Assembly: GCF_010093065.1 (NCBI RefSeq)
Contig: NZ_CP048113.1
Span: 2,480,001-2,544,000, forward strand
Direction of reading: 5' to 3'
Length of the DNA stretch: 64,000 bases
Source of the DNA: Chitinophaga agri
GTDB taxonomy: Bacteria > Bacteroidota > Bacteroidia > Chitinophagales > Chitinophagaceae
Notes under the pieces: model-generated
Seen by the model: the letters and a program-made list of their open reading frames with translations, nothing else
Database searches by the model: none
What the model was told of the DNA's origin: nothing
Program-made: the position numbers and the translations under genes
Shown: in pieces, positions 9,683 to 17,117 of the stretch
Position numbering within the stretch: the stretch's first letter is position 1
Layout: each line of letters starts with the position of its first letter

Positions 9683-9722
9683 GACGACACAAAGTAATAA
9701 ATAACAGGAAGCAATAACGGGT

Positions 9723-9920
9723 TTATTCCCAGTGTTCCTGCATTTTCTGATAATTCTTTTTGCTGACTGTTGAGTGTTTTTTAGACCGTGAATGACCACG
9801 TTTCTTTCGGGCATTGATGTTATTCACCAATGAATTCTTTACGCCGAGCTTATTCTTACGGGTACTTCCCTTCTTCGTGGTAGCACGCCTTTTCCTGCCG
9901 GACTTTCTTGTTGTTGCCAT
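9723..9920 (-). CDS. Small highly basic protein, 65 aa
   Basis: About a third of the 65 residues are Lys or Arg, beginning MATTRKSGRKRR and ending with KKNYQKMQEHWE. The basic part and a short aromatic C-terminal tail are typical of small nucleic-acid or ribosome-associated proteins, but I recognise no named family. The ATG is well placed and the frame differs from the methyltransferase reading, which starts only after its stop. It could be a real small gene that leads a two-gene operon; functional assignment would be guesswork. Confidence 0.55.
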   Translation of the reverse strand: MATTRKSGRKRRATTKKGSTRKNKLGVKNSLVNNINARKKRGHSRSKKHSTVSKKNYQKMQEHWE

Positions 9921-10042
9921 ATCATCTGTTTAGGACAATAGTGAACAAAAAGCATTCCGCAGTGCGATCCGGCCAACTGCCTGGTGTGCCTGAACTGCCC
10001 TCATTACATACTACATAGGGCTGCTGGCAGCGGATGCCCTTG

Positions 10043-10618
10043 CTATTGTGACATCGTGTTAAAATGCCGGATACTGGAGCTGACCGCGCGTTTTGCATCC
10101 CTTATGAACCCGGTATAGTGCAGGATCTCCTGGTGCAGGATTTCACCGTTATCAAGTAATAATACGAGTTTGGTTCCCTCACTGGTACCTTTTCTGCGAA
10201 GAAAATAAGTACCCAGGATCTGTTCCCATGTAAAAGACCTGCCCTGCAGTGACATCCCCGCATACGATATTTCCATATCCCATTCCAGGTTGATCTTCAT
10301 AAACAATCGCCAGTAGAAAATTCCTACTAACAGCCAAACCCCAACGCCGGTGACCATTGTCTGTATAGATTGCTCCTCATTAGTATTAAATACACCTGCT
10401 ATGACCAGGCCAGAGAAAAACAGGACGATCAACAGGCGTCCCAACCGGTAAGGCAGGCTTTCCCGGAATATAATACGGCTACTACCTGTAGCAATAGGAT
10501 AACTGTAATCATGGACATAGCGTTCAGTAGGTTCTATAGTGGGTTCGACCTCAAAAGCATATTCCTGTTCATAGAAAATATTATAACAGCGGGTTTTAAG
10601 CTCCTCTCTGGTTAGCAT
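10043..10618 (-). CDS. Membrane protein of unknown function with two transmembrane segments
   Basis: A 191-residue protein started at 10618 (MLTREELKTRCYNIFYEQEYAF); the longer frame begins with TTG and is less likely. Two hydrophobic helices (about 66-85 and 92-112) are separated by a short loop NTNEEQSIQT. The C-terminal half is a beta-rich cytoplasmic part (SLQGRSFTWEQILGTYF, TKLVLLLDNGEI) that resembles PH-like/YcxB-type domains in layout. No function is evident. It stands alone on the minus strand. Confidence 0.55.
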   Translation of the reverse strand: MLTREELKTRCYNIFYEQEYAFEVEPTIEPTERYVHDYSYPIATGSSRIIFRESLPYRLGRLLIVLFFSGLVIAGVFNTNEEQSIQTMVTGVGVWLLVGIFYWRLFMKINLEWDMEISYAGMSLQGRSFTWEQILGTYFLRRKGTSEGTKLVLLLDNGEILHQEILHYTGFIRDAKRAVSSSIRHFNTMSQ

Positions 10619-10703
10619 AATAAGTATAAGGCAAAGATGTCTGACAGTTCGTGTATAACAATACAAAGTATAGTCCCAAACATAATGCTTTTTCTCAAGA
10701 TCT

Positions 10704-10778
10704 TTATCTCTGCTCCTGTACCATCACCATTCTTTCATGCAGGCGTTTGTAGTGCTCTACGTAATAGCTGATGTTCAT
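10704..10778 (-). CDS. Tiny open frame, 24 aa, overlapping the next by ATGA
   Basis: Reads MNISYYVEHYKRLHERMVMV then QEQR and a TAA stop. Its ATG overlaps the stop of the 44-residue frame upstream in an ATGA arrangement, which suggests translational coupling or the remnant of one frameshifted longer gene. Helical and amphipathic by eye. No family recognised; low confidence that it is a functional gene. Confidence 0.25.
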   Translation of the reverse strand: MNISYYVEHYKRLHERMVMVQEQR

Positions 10779-10909
10779 GATGCAATGTCGCCGGTAGACC
10801 TGATCCGGGGCTTCCTTCCGGCGATTTTACTGAAAATGTTCTGTTTCGCAGCTTCTTCTTCATATAGCTTCGCGTAGGCCTTTGCCTTCAACGCTTCTCT
10901 TGTTTCCAT
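10775..10909 (-). CDS. Small open frame, 44 aa
   Basis: Begins METREALKAKAYAKLYEEEA, then an AKQNIFSKIAGRK basic stretch and ends GDIAS. It sits just downstream of the OmpA gene on the same strand, 24 bp after its stop codon, and runs into a second small frame by a 4-base overlap. Charged helical character makes translation plausible, but it may be a decayed gene. No family recognised. Confidence 0.3.
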   Translation of the reverse strand: METREALKAKAYAKLYEEEAAKQNIFSKIAGRKPRIRSTGDIAS

Positions 10910-10933
10910 AGGGGGTGTTGGGCGTTAGGATCG

Positions 10934-11929
10934 TTACTTATTAAGCTGATAAATTAATACTTCTACGCGCATATTTTTTAATTTTTCTTCCCTGGTCTTC
11001 GGGTCCGGATACAAAAGTTCCTTATTTCCTACACCCATCGCCGTTATTTTTTCCTTAGGCACACCATTGTCGATCAGCATCTGCCTGACCAGTTCTGCCC
11101 TGTCCACTGACAATTTGAAAGGAGCGCTGTTAGGTCCCATGATGATGTATGTCGGATAGTTAACATGGCCCCTGATTTCAAACCGGTGAGAAGGGAAATT
11201 CTGCAACAGGCGTTTGGCAATGCGTTCCACTTCATATACCGAAGAAGGCTCCAGGATGGCCTTATCAGAGACAAAAAGCAGATTAGGGATGTCCAGTTTC
11301 TCTGTTGGGATGCTGGCAAGCTGCAGACTATCAGCTTTGGCCTTTATATCGGCCATGGCGGTCGGGCGCTTAGCCGGAAAGGTCGTGGAAGGTCGCCGGT
11401 TATCTCCTGAAGATGATTCGCCGCTCGTGTTACTGAACTTTTCTGGTAAACGCCGGATAGATTCAGCTGGGGCACTTGTTCCCGCTAGCGGCTGCGGATC
11501 AGCAGTCAGACGGGTTGTTGCGCTATTCCCGGATGATGTCTTTTCAACAATAGCAGCGGGCGCACCTATGCGGGCCTCCAGGGAGATCACGACACAACGG
11601 TTCAGCGAGTCCGTATGATCCACCGGCGATAATTCGCCCTGATTGTGAGTGGTAAATTTTATACCGGGATAAAGTTGTTTCAGATAAGCAGCAACCGCTT
11701 TTATCCTGGCCGCCGCGAGGCTATTGTTATAGGCAACGCCGCCGACAGTATCGGTATGACCGGAAAGTAAGGTGTTAAAGTGCTGAGGACTGACTGACCG
11801 TAAAGTTTGTTTAGCTGTTTGGGATAAGCCGGCGCTGGCAAAGGGAAAATAAACGACAATCTTTTGCTGGGCATATAGGCATTGCGTCAGGATTATAAGC
11901 AACAGCACAATGCTGTATTTTTTAAACAT
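10934..11929 (-). CDS. OmpA-family protein with two OmpA-like domains
   Basis: A 331-residue exported protein. After a signal peptide (MFKKYSIVLLLIILTQCLYA) comes a first OmpA-like fold (about 22-118) with LLSGHTDTVGG and AAARIKAVAAYL, a Ser/Thr/Pro-rich linker (about 120-210), and a second domain (about 215-328) with FEIRGHVNY, LSVDRAELVRQMLIDNGVP and ITAMGVGNK. OmpA-like domains bind peptidoglycan and tether the outer envelope. The first domain keeps the GHTD motif and the second has GHVN, so peptidoglycan binding by both copies is not certain. Two small frames follow on the same strand. Confidence 0.85.
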   Translation of the reverse strand: MFKKYSIVLLLIILTQCLYAQQKIVVYFPFASAGLSQTAKQTLRSVSPQHFNTLLSGHTDTVGGVAYNNSLAAARIKAVAAYLKQLYPGIKFTTHNQGELSPVDHTDSLNRCVVISLEARIGAPAAIVEKTSSGNSATTRLTADPQPLAGTSAPAESIRRLPEKFSNTSGESSSGDNRRPSTTFPAKRPTAMADIKAKADSLQLASIPTEKLDIPNLLFVSDKAILEPSSVYEVERIAKRLLQNFPSHRFEIRGHVNYPTYIIMGPNSAPFKLSVDRAELVRQMLIDNGVPKEKITAMGVGNKELLYPDPKTREEKLKNMRVEVLIYQLNK

Positions 11930-12090
11930 AGGTTGGGTGTGATTTGCGGCACAAGGTAAGATATCTTCCTAAAAAAGGAATTCAGCAAGGCGCTGTAAAT
12001 ATAGGCACCCCTTTCCGTTTCAGCTATACCGGGAGGCTTTCTGAGAGGCCGGTCAGGGCGGCAAAGAGCAGTGACTTCATGGCTAACATA

Positions 12091-12126
12091 AAAAGGAGCC
12101 GTGTAATGGTGTACACCGCTCCTTTT
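12091..12126. terminator. Terminator of the small chitin-binding protein gene
   Basis: Stem AAAAGGAGC with GCTCCTTTT and an inner GTGTA/TACAC pairing, directly downstream of the stop of the minus-strand gene at 12142 and with T-rich sequence in that direction. Confidence 0.65.
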
Positions 12127-12141
12127 ACAATCTTACTCAAA

Positions 12142-12432
12142 TCAAAAACATGTGCCCTGATCTTCCCAGGGTCCATCAGGATAGACACCAAAACCTCTTG
12201 GTGTATCTCCCTGTGTCCAGGATCTGGCGCGGAACAAGCGACCATTATACTTCACATAACTGCCCATGACATAGGCTGTTGCAGATACCCAGGCAGCTGT
12301 TTCGCTACAGAGATCAAAAGTTTGATTTACTGAATGTGGGGTGACGTTGTTGCCGGCTTTTAGGGTGGTTATTGAGGGTGTGGTGATTCCGACCATCAAA
12401 AGGGCTACGGCATAGTGCTTTCTCATTTTCAT
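12142..12432 (-). CDS. Small secreted protein with a CBM5/12-type chitin-binding domain
   Basis: A 96-residue protein: signal peptide (MRKHYAVALLMVGITTP), a short spacer, then an approximately 50-residue module AAWVSATAYVMGSYVKYN, LFRARSWTQGDTP, GPWEDQGTC. The order W, Y, G-x-x-V, R/K-W-T-x-G, P, PW-x-x-x-G-x-C is the signature of carbohydrate-binding family 5/12 modules that bind chitin. Two cysteines can form the usual disulfide. There is no catalytic domain, so it would be a stand-alone binder. A start at the internal Met (12426) is equally possible. Confidence 0.7.
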   Translation of the reverse strand: MKMRKHYAVALLMVGITTPSITTLKAGNNVTPHSVNQTFDLCSETAAWVSATAYVMGSYVKYNGRLFRARSWTQGDTPRGFGVYPDGPWEDQGTCF

Positions 12433-12544
12433 AGTGGAGTTATTTATATGAAAGTTACAGCCTCACAACGCAGTCTATTTGCATTCGGGAATTACTTACA
12501 AATTCAGAATGAAACGATTAATAACGTTCCCGGAGAGAAAACAA

Positions 12545-12573
12545 AAAAGGCAGCACTTATCGCGCTGCCTTTT
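12545..12573 (-). terminator. Terminator of tRNA-His copy 1
   Basis: GGCAGC paired with GCTGCC inside AAAAGG/CCTTTT, seven bases past the 3' end of the tRNA on the minus strand. Confidence 0.8.
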
Positions 12574-12579
12574 ATACCG

Positions 12580-12654
12580 GGTGGATGAAGGGTCTCGAAC
12601 CCTCGACCCTCAGAACCACAATCTGATGCTCTAACCAACTGAGCTACAACCACC
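12580..12654 (-). tRNA. tRNA-His (GTG), copy 1
   Basis: Read on the minus strand the cloverleaf is intact: acceptor GTGGTTG with CATCCAC (one T-T mismatch), D arm AGCTCAGTTGGTTAGAGC, anticodon stem TCAGA/TCTGA with loop TTGTGGT (anticodon GTG), and T arm with GGTTCGAGA. A G precedes position 1 and can pair with discriminator C, the histidine-specific G-1. CCA is not encoded. Confidence 0.92.
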
Positions 12655-12659
12655 GTTTG

Positions 12660-12910
12660 TGACCGTTTTGTTTCGATCGGGGTGCAAAGATAGCAGAAGT
12701 TTTTTATTTACCAAATAAGAATAATATTATTTGTGAGAATAACGTGTTCTGAAGTGTTCAATGTACCTGCAGACCGCAATGGAAGCAGTCGTGCAGACTT
12801 TAGGCTTACCGACATATCTACCTGGTAGTCCGCATTCAGCATTGAACACAAGGTCGTGATAATACTTGTCTGATTCTTGTGTATTGGGCATAGGAACAGG
12901 TATCGGGATA
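12660..12910. other. Spacer between the duplicated tRNA-His units
   Basis: About 250 bp with no credible gene. The flanks on both sides of the tRNA genes are also duplicated (terminator, tRNA, then GTTTGTGACCG and further leader bases), so this is spacer left between two tandem units. Confidence 0.5.
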
Positions 12911-12914
12911 ACAA

Positions 12915-12942
12915 AAAAGGCAGCACTTACGCGCTGCCTTTT
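12915..12942 (-). terminator. Terminator of tRNA-His copy 2
   Basis: Same GGCAGC/GCTGCC hairpin and A/T tracts as the copy at 12545-12573, with one base less in the loop. Confidence 0.8.
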
Positions 12943-12948
12943 ATACCG

Positions 12949-13023
12949 GGTGGATGAAGGGTCTCGAACCCTCGACCCTCAGAACCACAATCTGATGCTC
13001 TAACCAACTGAGCTACAACCACC
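12949..13023 (-). tRNA. tRNA-His (GTG), copy 2
   Basis: Identical in sequence to the copy at 12580-12654, including anticodon GTG, the single acceptor mismatch and the encoded G-1. Its upstream leader differs from copy 1 at a few bases, so the duplication is not brand new outside the tRNA itself. Confidence 0.92.
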
Positions 13024-13129
13024 GTTTGTGACCGTCTTGTTTTGATCGGGATGCAAAGATAACAAAGATCTTTTCGATCTTCCAAATATTTTCTGTTTTC
13101 TTTGTAAACTTTTTTTCAAACACTGCACT

Positions 13130-13690
13130 ATGTCATTGTACCTTATTCCTTTCCTAACGGCCCTAACCGGCTGGTTTACAAATAAGATAGCCATCAGCCT
13201 GTTATTCAGGGCGTTTTCAGAACGACAACAGAAATTTGCTGATCAGATAGGAAAATTCGTAGCCGATCAGCTTTTCTCTTTCGATGATATCCGCCACCAG
13301 CTTACCGAACCAGAGAAAATAAAGCGTATGATACCCGTTGTGGAAGTACATATGGATACTTTCCTCAGAGAGAAATTACCGGAAGCCATGCCTGTTTTTA
13401 AAATGTTCATCGGAGATAGTACCATTCAGCAGGTAAAAACCGTACTCGTTGACGAACTGGATAAAATGTTCCCTGAAATTATTGATCAGTATCTGCAACA
13501 TACTGCCAAGGAACTCGATGTACAACAGCTGGTCAGCAGAAAGATCATGAGCATCTCCGCCAGCCAGGTAAAAACACAGGTGCAGACCTCCCTTCGCCGC
13601 GAACTACGCATCGCACAACTGGCAGGCGCTATTTTTGGCTTCCTGATTGGTTTACTCCAACTATTGATTGCCCTACACCACAGCAACTGA
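13130..13690 (+). CDS. DUF445 family membrane protein
   Basis: A 186-residue protein. The N-terminus LIPFLTALTGWFTNKIAISLLF is the DUF445 signature (GW-x-TN-x-x-A membrane segment), the middle (40-150) is helical and charged, and the C-terminus ends with a second membrane helix (AGAIFGFLIGLLQLLIAL). This is the short form of the family. DUF445 proteins are inner-membrane proteins of unknown role. The gene sits between the divergent tRNA-His genes and the TonB receptor gene. Confidence 0.8.
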   Translation: MSLYLIPFLTALTGWFTNKIAISLLFRAFSERQQKFADQIGKFVADQLFSFDDIRHQLTEPEKIKRMIPVVEVHMDTFLREKLPEAMPVFKMFIGDSTIQQVKTVLVDELDKMFPEIIDQYLQHTAKELDVQQLVSRKIMSISASQVKTQVQTSLRRELRIAQLAGAIFGFLIGLLQLLIALHHSN

Positions 13691-13783
13691 CCACTCATCA
13701 TAAATAGCAATAGTTTAAATATGAGATAGATATTTTTGTTCTGGTCTCAATAATTAAGGTCTCAAACAATACCCTTATCCTGC

Positions 13784-16267
13784 ATGCTGAAACGTATTCT
13801 GCTGTCAGCGTTACTATGCTATGCCGGTACAGCTATGGCTCAAACCGGTCAGAATTCCGCAAAATTGATTGGTAAAGCATTAGATGCCGTTACCGGAAAA
13901 CCCGTCGAATATGCTTCCGTCGTATTGTTACATACAGAAGATTCATCTGTCGTAACAGGTATGTATACTCAGCCTGACGGCGATTTTACCTTCAACAATG
14001 TGGCTACCGGCAACTACGTGCTGCGTATCACCTTCATGGGGTACGATAAACTTGTAAAGGCAGTGAAGATCGTTCCTAACAAGCCTACACAGTTTGCGGG
14101 CACTATCCGGCTACAGCCTGCTGGCAAAGTGCTGAACACCGTAGAGATCAAATCAGAAAAGCCTGCGTTTTCCATGCAGATAGACAGGCAGGTATTTGAT
14201 GCCGGCAGTATGATCACCGCAGAAGGTGGAACCGGTACTGACGTACTCAAAAATGTACCCAGCGTAGACGTTGATATTGATGACAATATTACCTTAAGGG
14301 GAAAGAGTGTAACTATATATGTTGATGGTAAGCCCTCCCCTTTCGGAGATGCAAAGACCGCCCTGCAGATGATACCTGCATCTACCATAGACCGTGTAGA
14401 GGTGATCAACAATCCTTCTGCCAAGTTCGAGGCACAGGGCGGCGGCGGTATTATCAATATCGTGCTCAAAAAGGATAAAGCGATCGGGTACAACGTCATG
14501 TTCAGCGGGGGCGTTGCTACCCGTGGGCAGATCAATGGTAGCGCCAATGCTAACCTGCGTATCCGGAAGTTCAACTTCTTCGCCAATTATAACGGCCGGT
14601 ATGAAAGTCAGCGGGGATACGGCTACAGCAACAGACAGAACCTGATCACAGATAGTGCTGGTACCGCCTTCTTCACCCAGGACAGCAAAAACAGGAACCG
14701 CAGTGCGGGTAATGGCGGACGTATCGGATTGGACTATTACTTTGATGACTACAACACTATTACCATTTCCCAGGGACTGAACCTGAATACCAGTAACAGT
14801 GCCGATGATATCCTGCTGAACTATATGGATATCAAGCAGTCCTCCATTAAAACAGGGGAACGTCATAACAATAGCAGCAGCCGTAATCCTAACAATAATA
14901 CCAGTCTGAACTTCCGGCATACGACCGACAAACAGAACGAAGAACTGACCGCATATATCAGTTACAGCAATAACAGGGGACGGAACAACAGTAACTATAA
15001 TACCCTGTATCAGTTTGCCAACGGCACTACACCTGACGACAACGACATCCAACGTAACCTGGGTATTTCGAAGAATCAGTTCTGGAATATCCAGACTGAT
15101 TATACAACGCCGGTAGGCAGGAAAGGTAAATTCGAGACAGGCGCCAAGGTGACCCTGCGCAGTAACGACAATGATTACGACGCACAGCTGTTCAATCAGA
15201 CCACCCAGCAATTTGAAAAAAGCCTTACCCTGTCAAATACCTACTACTATAAAGAAGACATTTACGGGGGGTATGTAAACTTCTCCAATGCGCTTGGGAA
15301 TCTGGGTTACCAGGTGGGCGCCCGTGTAGAACAAGCCTATCTCCATGGATATTCCTATACGAAGGATACCTCGGTGAACAACCGTTTCCTCAATTTGTTC
15401 CCAAGCGTGTTCCTGAAGTACAATCTGCCACATAATGAGAACCAGAGCCTGATCTTTAACTATTCCACCCGGGTGGACAGACCCGGATTTGACCAGCTGC
15501 TGCCTTATGTCAACAACTCAGATCCCCAGAACATTCGTACAGGTAATCCTGAGCTGAAGCCATCGCTGACCCATAAATTTGAAACGAACTACTCCAGGTA
15601 TTTCCCGAACACCAAAGATTATCTGAACACAGGGGTTTACTATTCGCAGGCAAATGACGACATTGACCGGATCAGCTTACTGGATACGGCGACGGGTGTA
15701 ACTACTACCCGGCCCATGAACCTGGCGACAGATAAGGACTGGGGTGCTAACTTCACTTATAATCTGCATATTGTCAGGGGGTGGAATGTGACCACGAACC
15801 TGAATATGGAATACAGTAAACTGACCGGGGCCAACATTAATAATGAATATGTGACCTATGGGGTGACGGTGAATTCCAATGTTCGGCTGCCTGCTAAGGT
15901 GAGTGTACAGGTCAATGGTCACTACCGTTCTCCGAGGGTGCAGCCACAGGGTACCTTTAAAGCCATGAACGGGATTGATCTGGGTATCAGAAAGGAGATG
16001 CTGAAAAACAATGCACTTGCCATTGCCCTGAATATATCAGATATCCTGAACACACAGAATTACAGCTCACACTATGAGACCGCGTCCTTTATACAGGATT
16101 ATACCCGTAAAAGGACCACCCGTTTCATCAGACTGAACATCCGTTACCGGTTTGGCAAGATGGACCCTGACATGTTCAAAAAGAAGAAGAAACAGGAGAT
16201 ACCTGAAGAGGATACTGACGATAAAGAAAGAGAAAAGGATAAAAAGCCTGCTGACACCAGACTATAA
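13784..16267 (+). CDS. TonB-dependent receptor, outer-membrane beta-barrel family
   Basis: 827 residues. A signal peptide (cleaved near AMAQT) is followed by a carboxypeptidase-regulatory-like beta domain (about 27-105: GKALDAVTGKPVEYASVVLL), a plug domain (about 115-230: LKNVPSVDVDIDDNITLRG, IPASTIDRVEVINNPSAKFEAQG, GGGIINIVLKK) and a long barrel in the OMP_b-brl_3 style with VDRPGFDQLLPY and GNPELKPSLTHKFETNY. The very C-terminus is a charged Lys/Glu/Asp tail after the last strand (FIRLNIRYRFGK). It imports an unidentified ligand in a TonB-dependent way. No partner lipoprotein (SusD-like) is nearby. The 3' end overlaps the opposing pcm gene by six bases. Confidence 0.88.
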   Translation: MLKRILLSALLCYAGTAMAQTGQNSAKLIGKALDAVTGKPVEYASVVLLHTEDSSVVTGMYTQPDGDFTFNNVATGNYVLRITFMGYDKLVKAVKIVPNKPTQFAGTIRLQPAGKVLNTVEIKSEKPAFSMQIDRQVFDAGSMITAEGGTGTDVLKNVPSVDVDIDDNITLRGKSVTIYVDGKPSPFGDAKTALQMIPASTIDRVEVINNPSAKFEAQGGGGIINIVLKKDKAIGYNVMFSGGVATRGQINGSANANLRIRKFNFFANYNGRYESQRGYGYSNRQNLITDSAGTAFFTQDSKNRNRSAGNGGRIGLDYYFDDYNTITISQGLNLNTSNSADDILLNYMDIKQSSIKTGERHNNSSSRNPNNNTSLNFRHTTDKQNEELTAYISYSNNRGRNNSNYNTLYQFANGTTPDDNDIQRNLGISKNQFWNIQTDYTTPVGRKGKFETGAKVTLRSNDNDYDAQLFNQTTQQFEKSLTLSNTYYYKEDIYGGYVNFSNALGNLGYQVGARVEQAYLHGYSYTKDTSVNNRFLNLFPSVFLKYNLPHNENQSLIFNYSTRVDRPGFDQLLPYVNNSDPQNIRTGNPELKPSLTHKFETNYSRYFPNTKDYLNTGVYYSQANDDIDRISLLDTATGVTTTRPMNLATDKDWGANFTYNLHIVRGWNVTTNLNMEYSKLTGANINNEYVTYGVTVNSNVRLPAKVSVQVNGHYRSPRVQPQGTFKAMNGIDLGIRKEMLKNNALAIALNISDILNTQNYSSHYETASFIQDYTRKRTTRFIRLNIRYRFGKMDPDMFKKKKKQEIPEEDTDDKEREKDKKPADTRL

Positions 16268-16918
16268 AGTCTTACCTGCCAGCATGGGCACAAAAGAAAA
16301 GTTATCAAACATTTCCTGGTCGAACTCCGTATCGCTGATCTTGGTGATGCGAAGCATACGCTGCACTTCATGACCACCTACCGGAATGACCATTTTTCCC
16401 CCGGGCTTGAGCTGTTGTAACAGTTTTTCCGGGATCTGCGGGGCGGCGGCCGTCACCAGCACCTTGTCAAAAGGCGCATAGGTGGGCAGGCCCTCATAAC
16501 CATCGCCATAAAAGAAGCGGATTGTAGGATATTTTGACTTAAACGGGAATTGCTTTACCAGGTCAAATAGTTTTTTCTGACGTTCAATAGTGAATACGTT
16601 GACTTTCAGCTCTGCCAGTACGCAAGCCTGGTAGCCGCTGCCTGTTCCTATTTCAAGTACTTTCTCATAGGGTTTCAGGTCCAGCAGCTGAGATTGATAG
16701 GCAACAGTATAGGGTTGAGAAATGGTTTGGCCCTCCCCGATGGGGAAAGCCCGGTCTTCATAGGCTATGCCTTCAAATGCCGTGTCCAGGAAAAAATGCC
16801 GTGGGATATTGTTAATAGCTGTTAATACCTGTTCGTCAGTAATGCCTTTCTGTCGGATACTATCAACCAGCTGTCTGCGCAATCCTTTTTGTTTGTAAGA
16901 ATCTTCGTACCGCCTCAT
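16262..16918 (-). CDS. pcm: Protein-L-isoaspartate O-methyltransferase
   Basis: A 218-residue protein. I start at 16918 (MRRYEDSYKQKG) because the longer frame starts with GTG and adds no family sequence. It shows the PCMT signatures: PRHFFLD, AYEDRAFPIGEGQTISQP, VLEIGTGSGYQACVLAEL for SAM binding, and LLQQLKPGGKMVIPVGG. The enzyme methylates L-isoaspartyl residues in damaged proteins so they can revert to aspartate. It acts in the cytoplasm. Stop codon overlaps the end of the TonB receptor gene in tail-to-tail orientation. Confidence 0.92.
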   Translation of the reverse strand: MRRYEDSYKQKGLRRQLVDSIRQKGITDEQVLTAINNIPRHFFLDTAFEGIAYEDRAFPIGEGQTISQPYTVAYQSQLLDLKPYEKVLEIGTGSGYQACVLAELKVNVFTIERQKKLFDLVKQFPFKSKYPTIRFFYGDGYEGLPTYAPFDKVLVTAAAPQIPEKLLQQLKPGGKMVIPVGGHEVQRMLRITKISDTEFDQEMFDNFSFVPMLAGKTL

Positions 16919-17117
16919 GGGCGCAAAATTAACCAATAGCCACAATTTTTAACTAGGTGTGGAATAATTCTATTTATCAACAACTCCTTTTTCCCCGAAA
17001 AGAATACTTGGTTTGAAAATTGCAGAGTTCTGTACCCGGTTTTTATTTTGTCCGGATTTTAGCTTTAATTTACAAACTTGTTTTTGATATAATAAGAAAA
17101 CAAACCTTAATCGTTCT

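Noticed and set aside
14294..15211. 305-codon antisense frame under the TonB receptor
   Set aside because: It follows the codon pattern of the real barrel gene on the opposite strand and matches no family.
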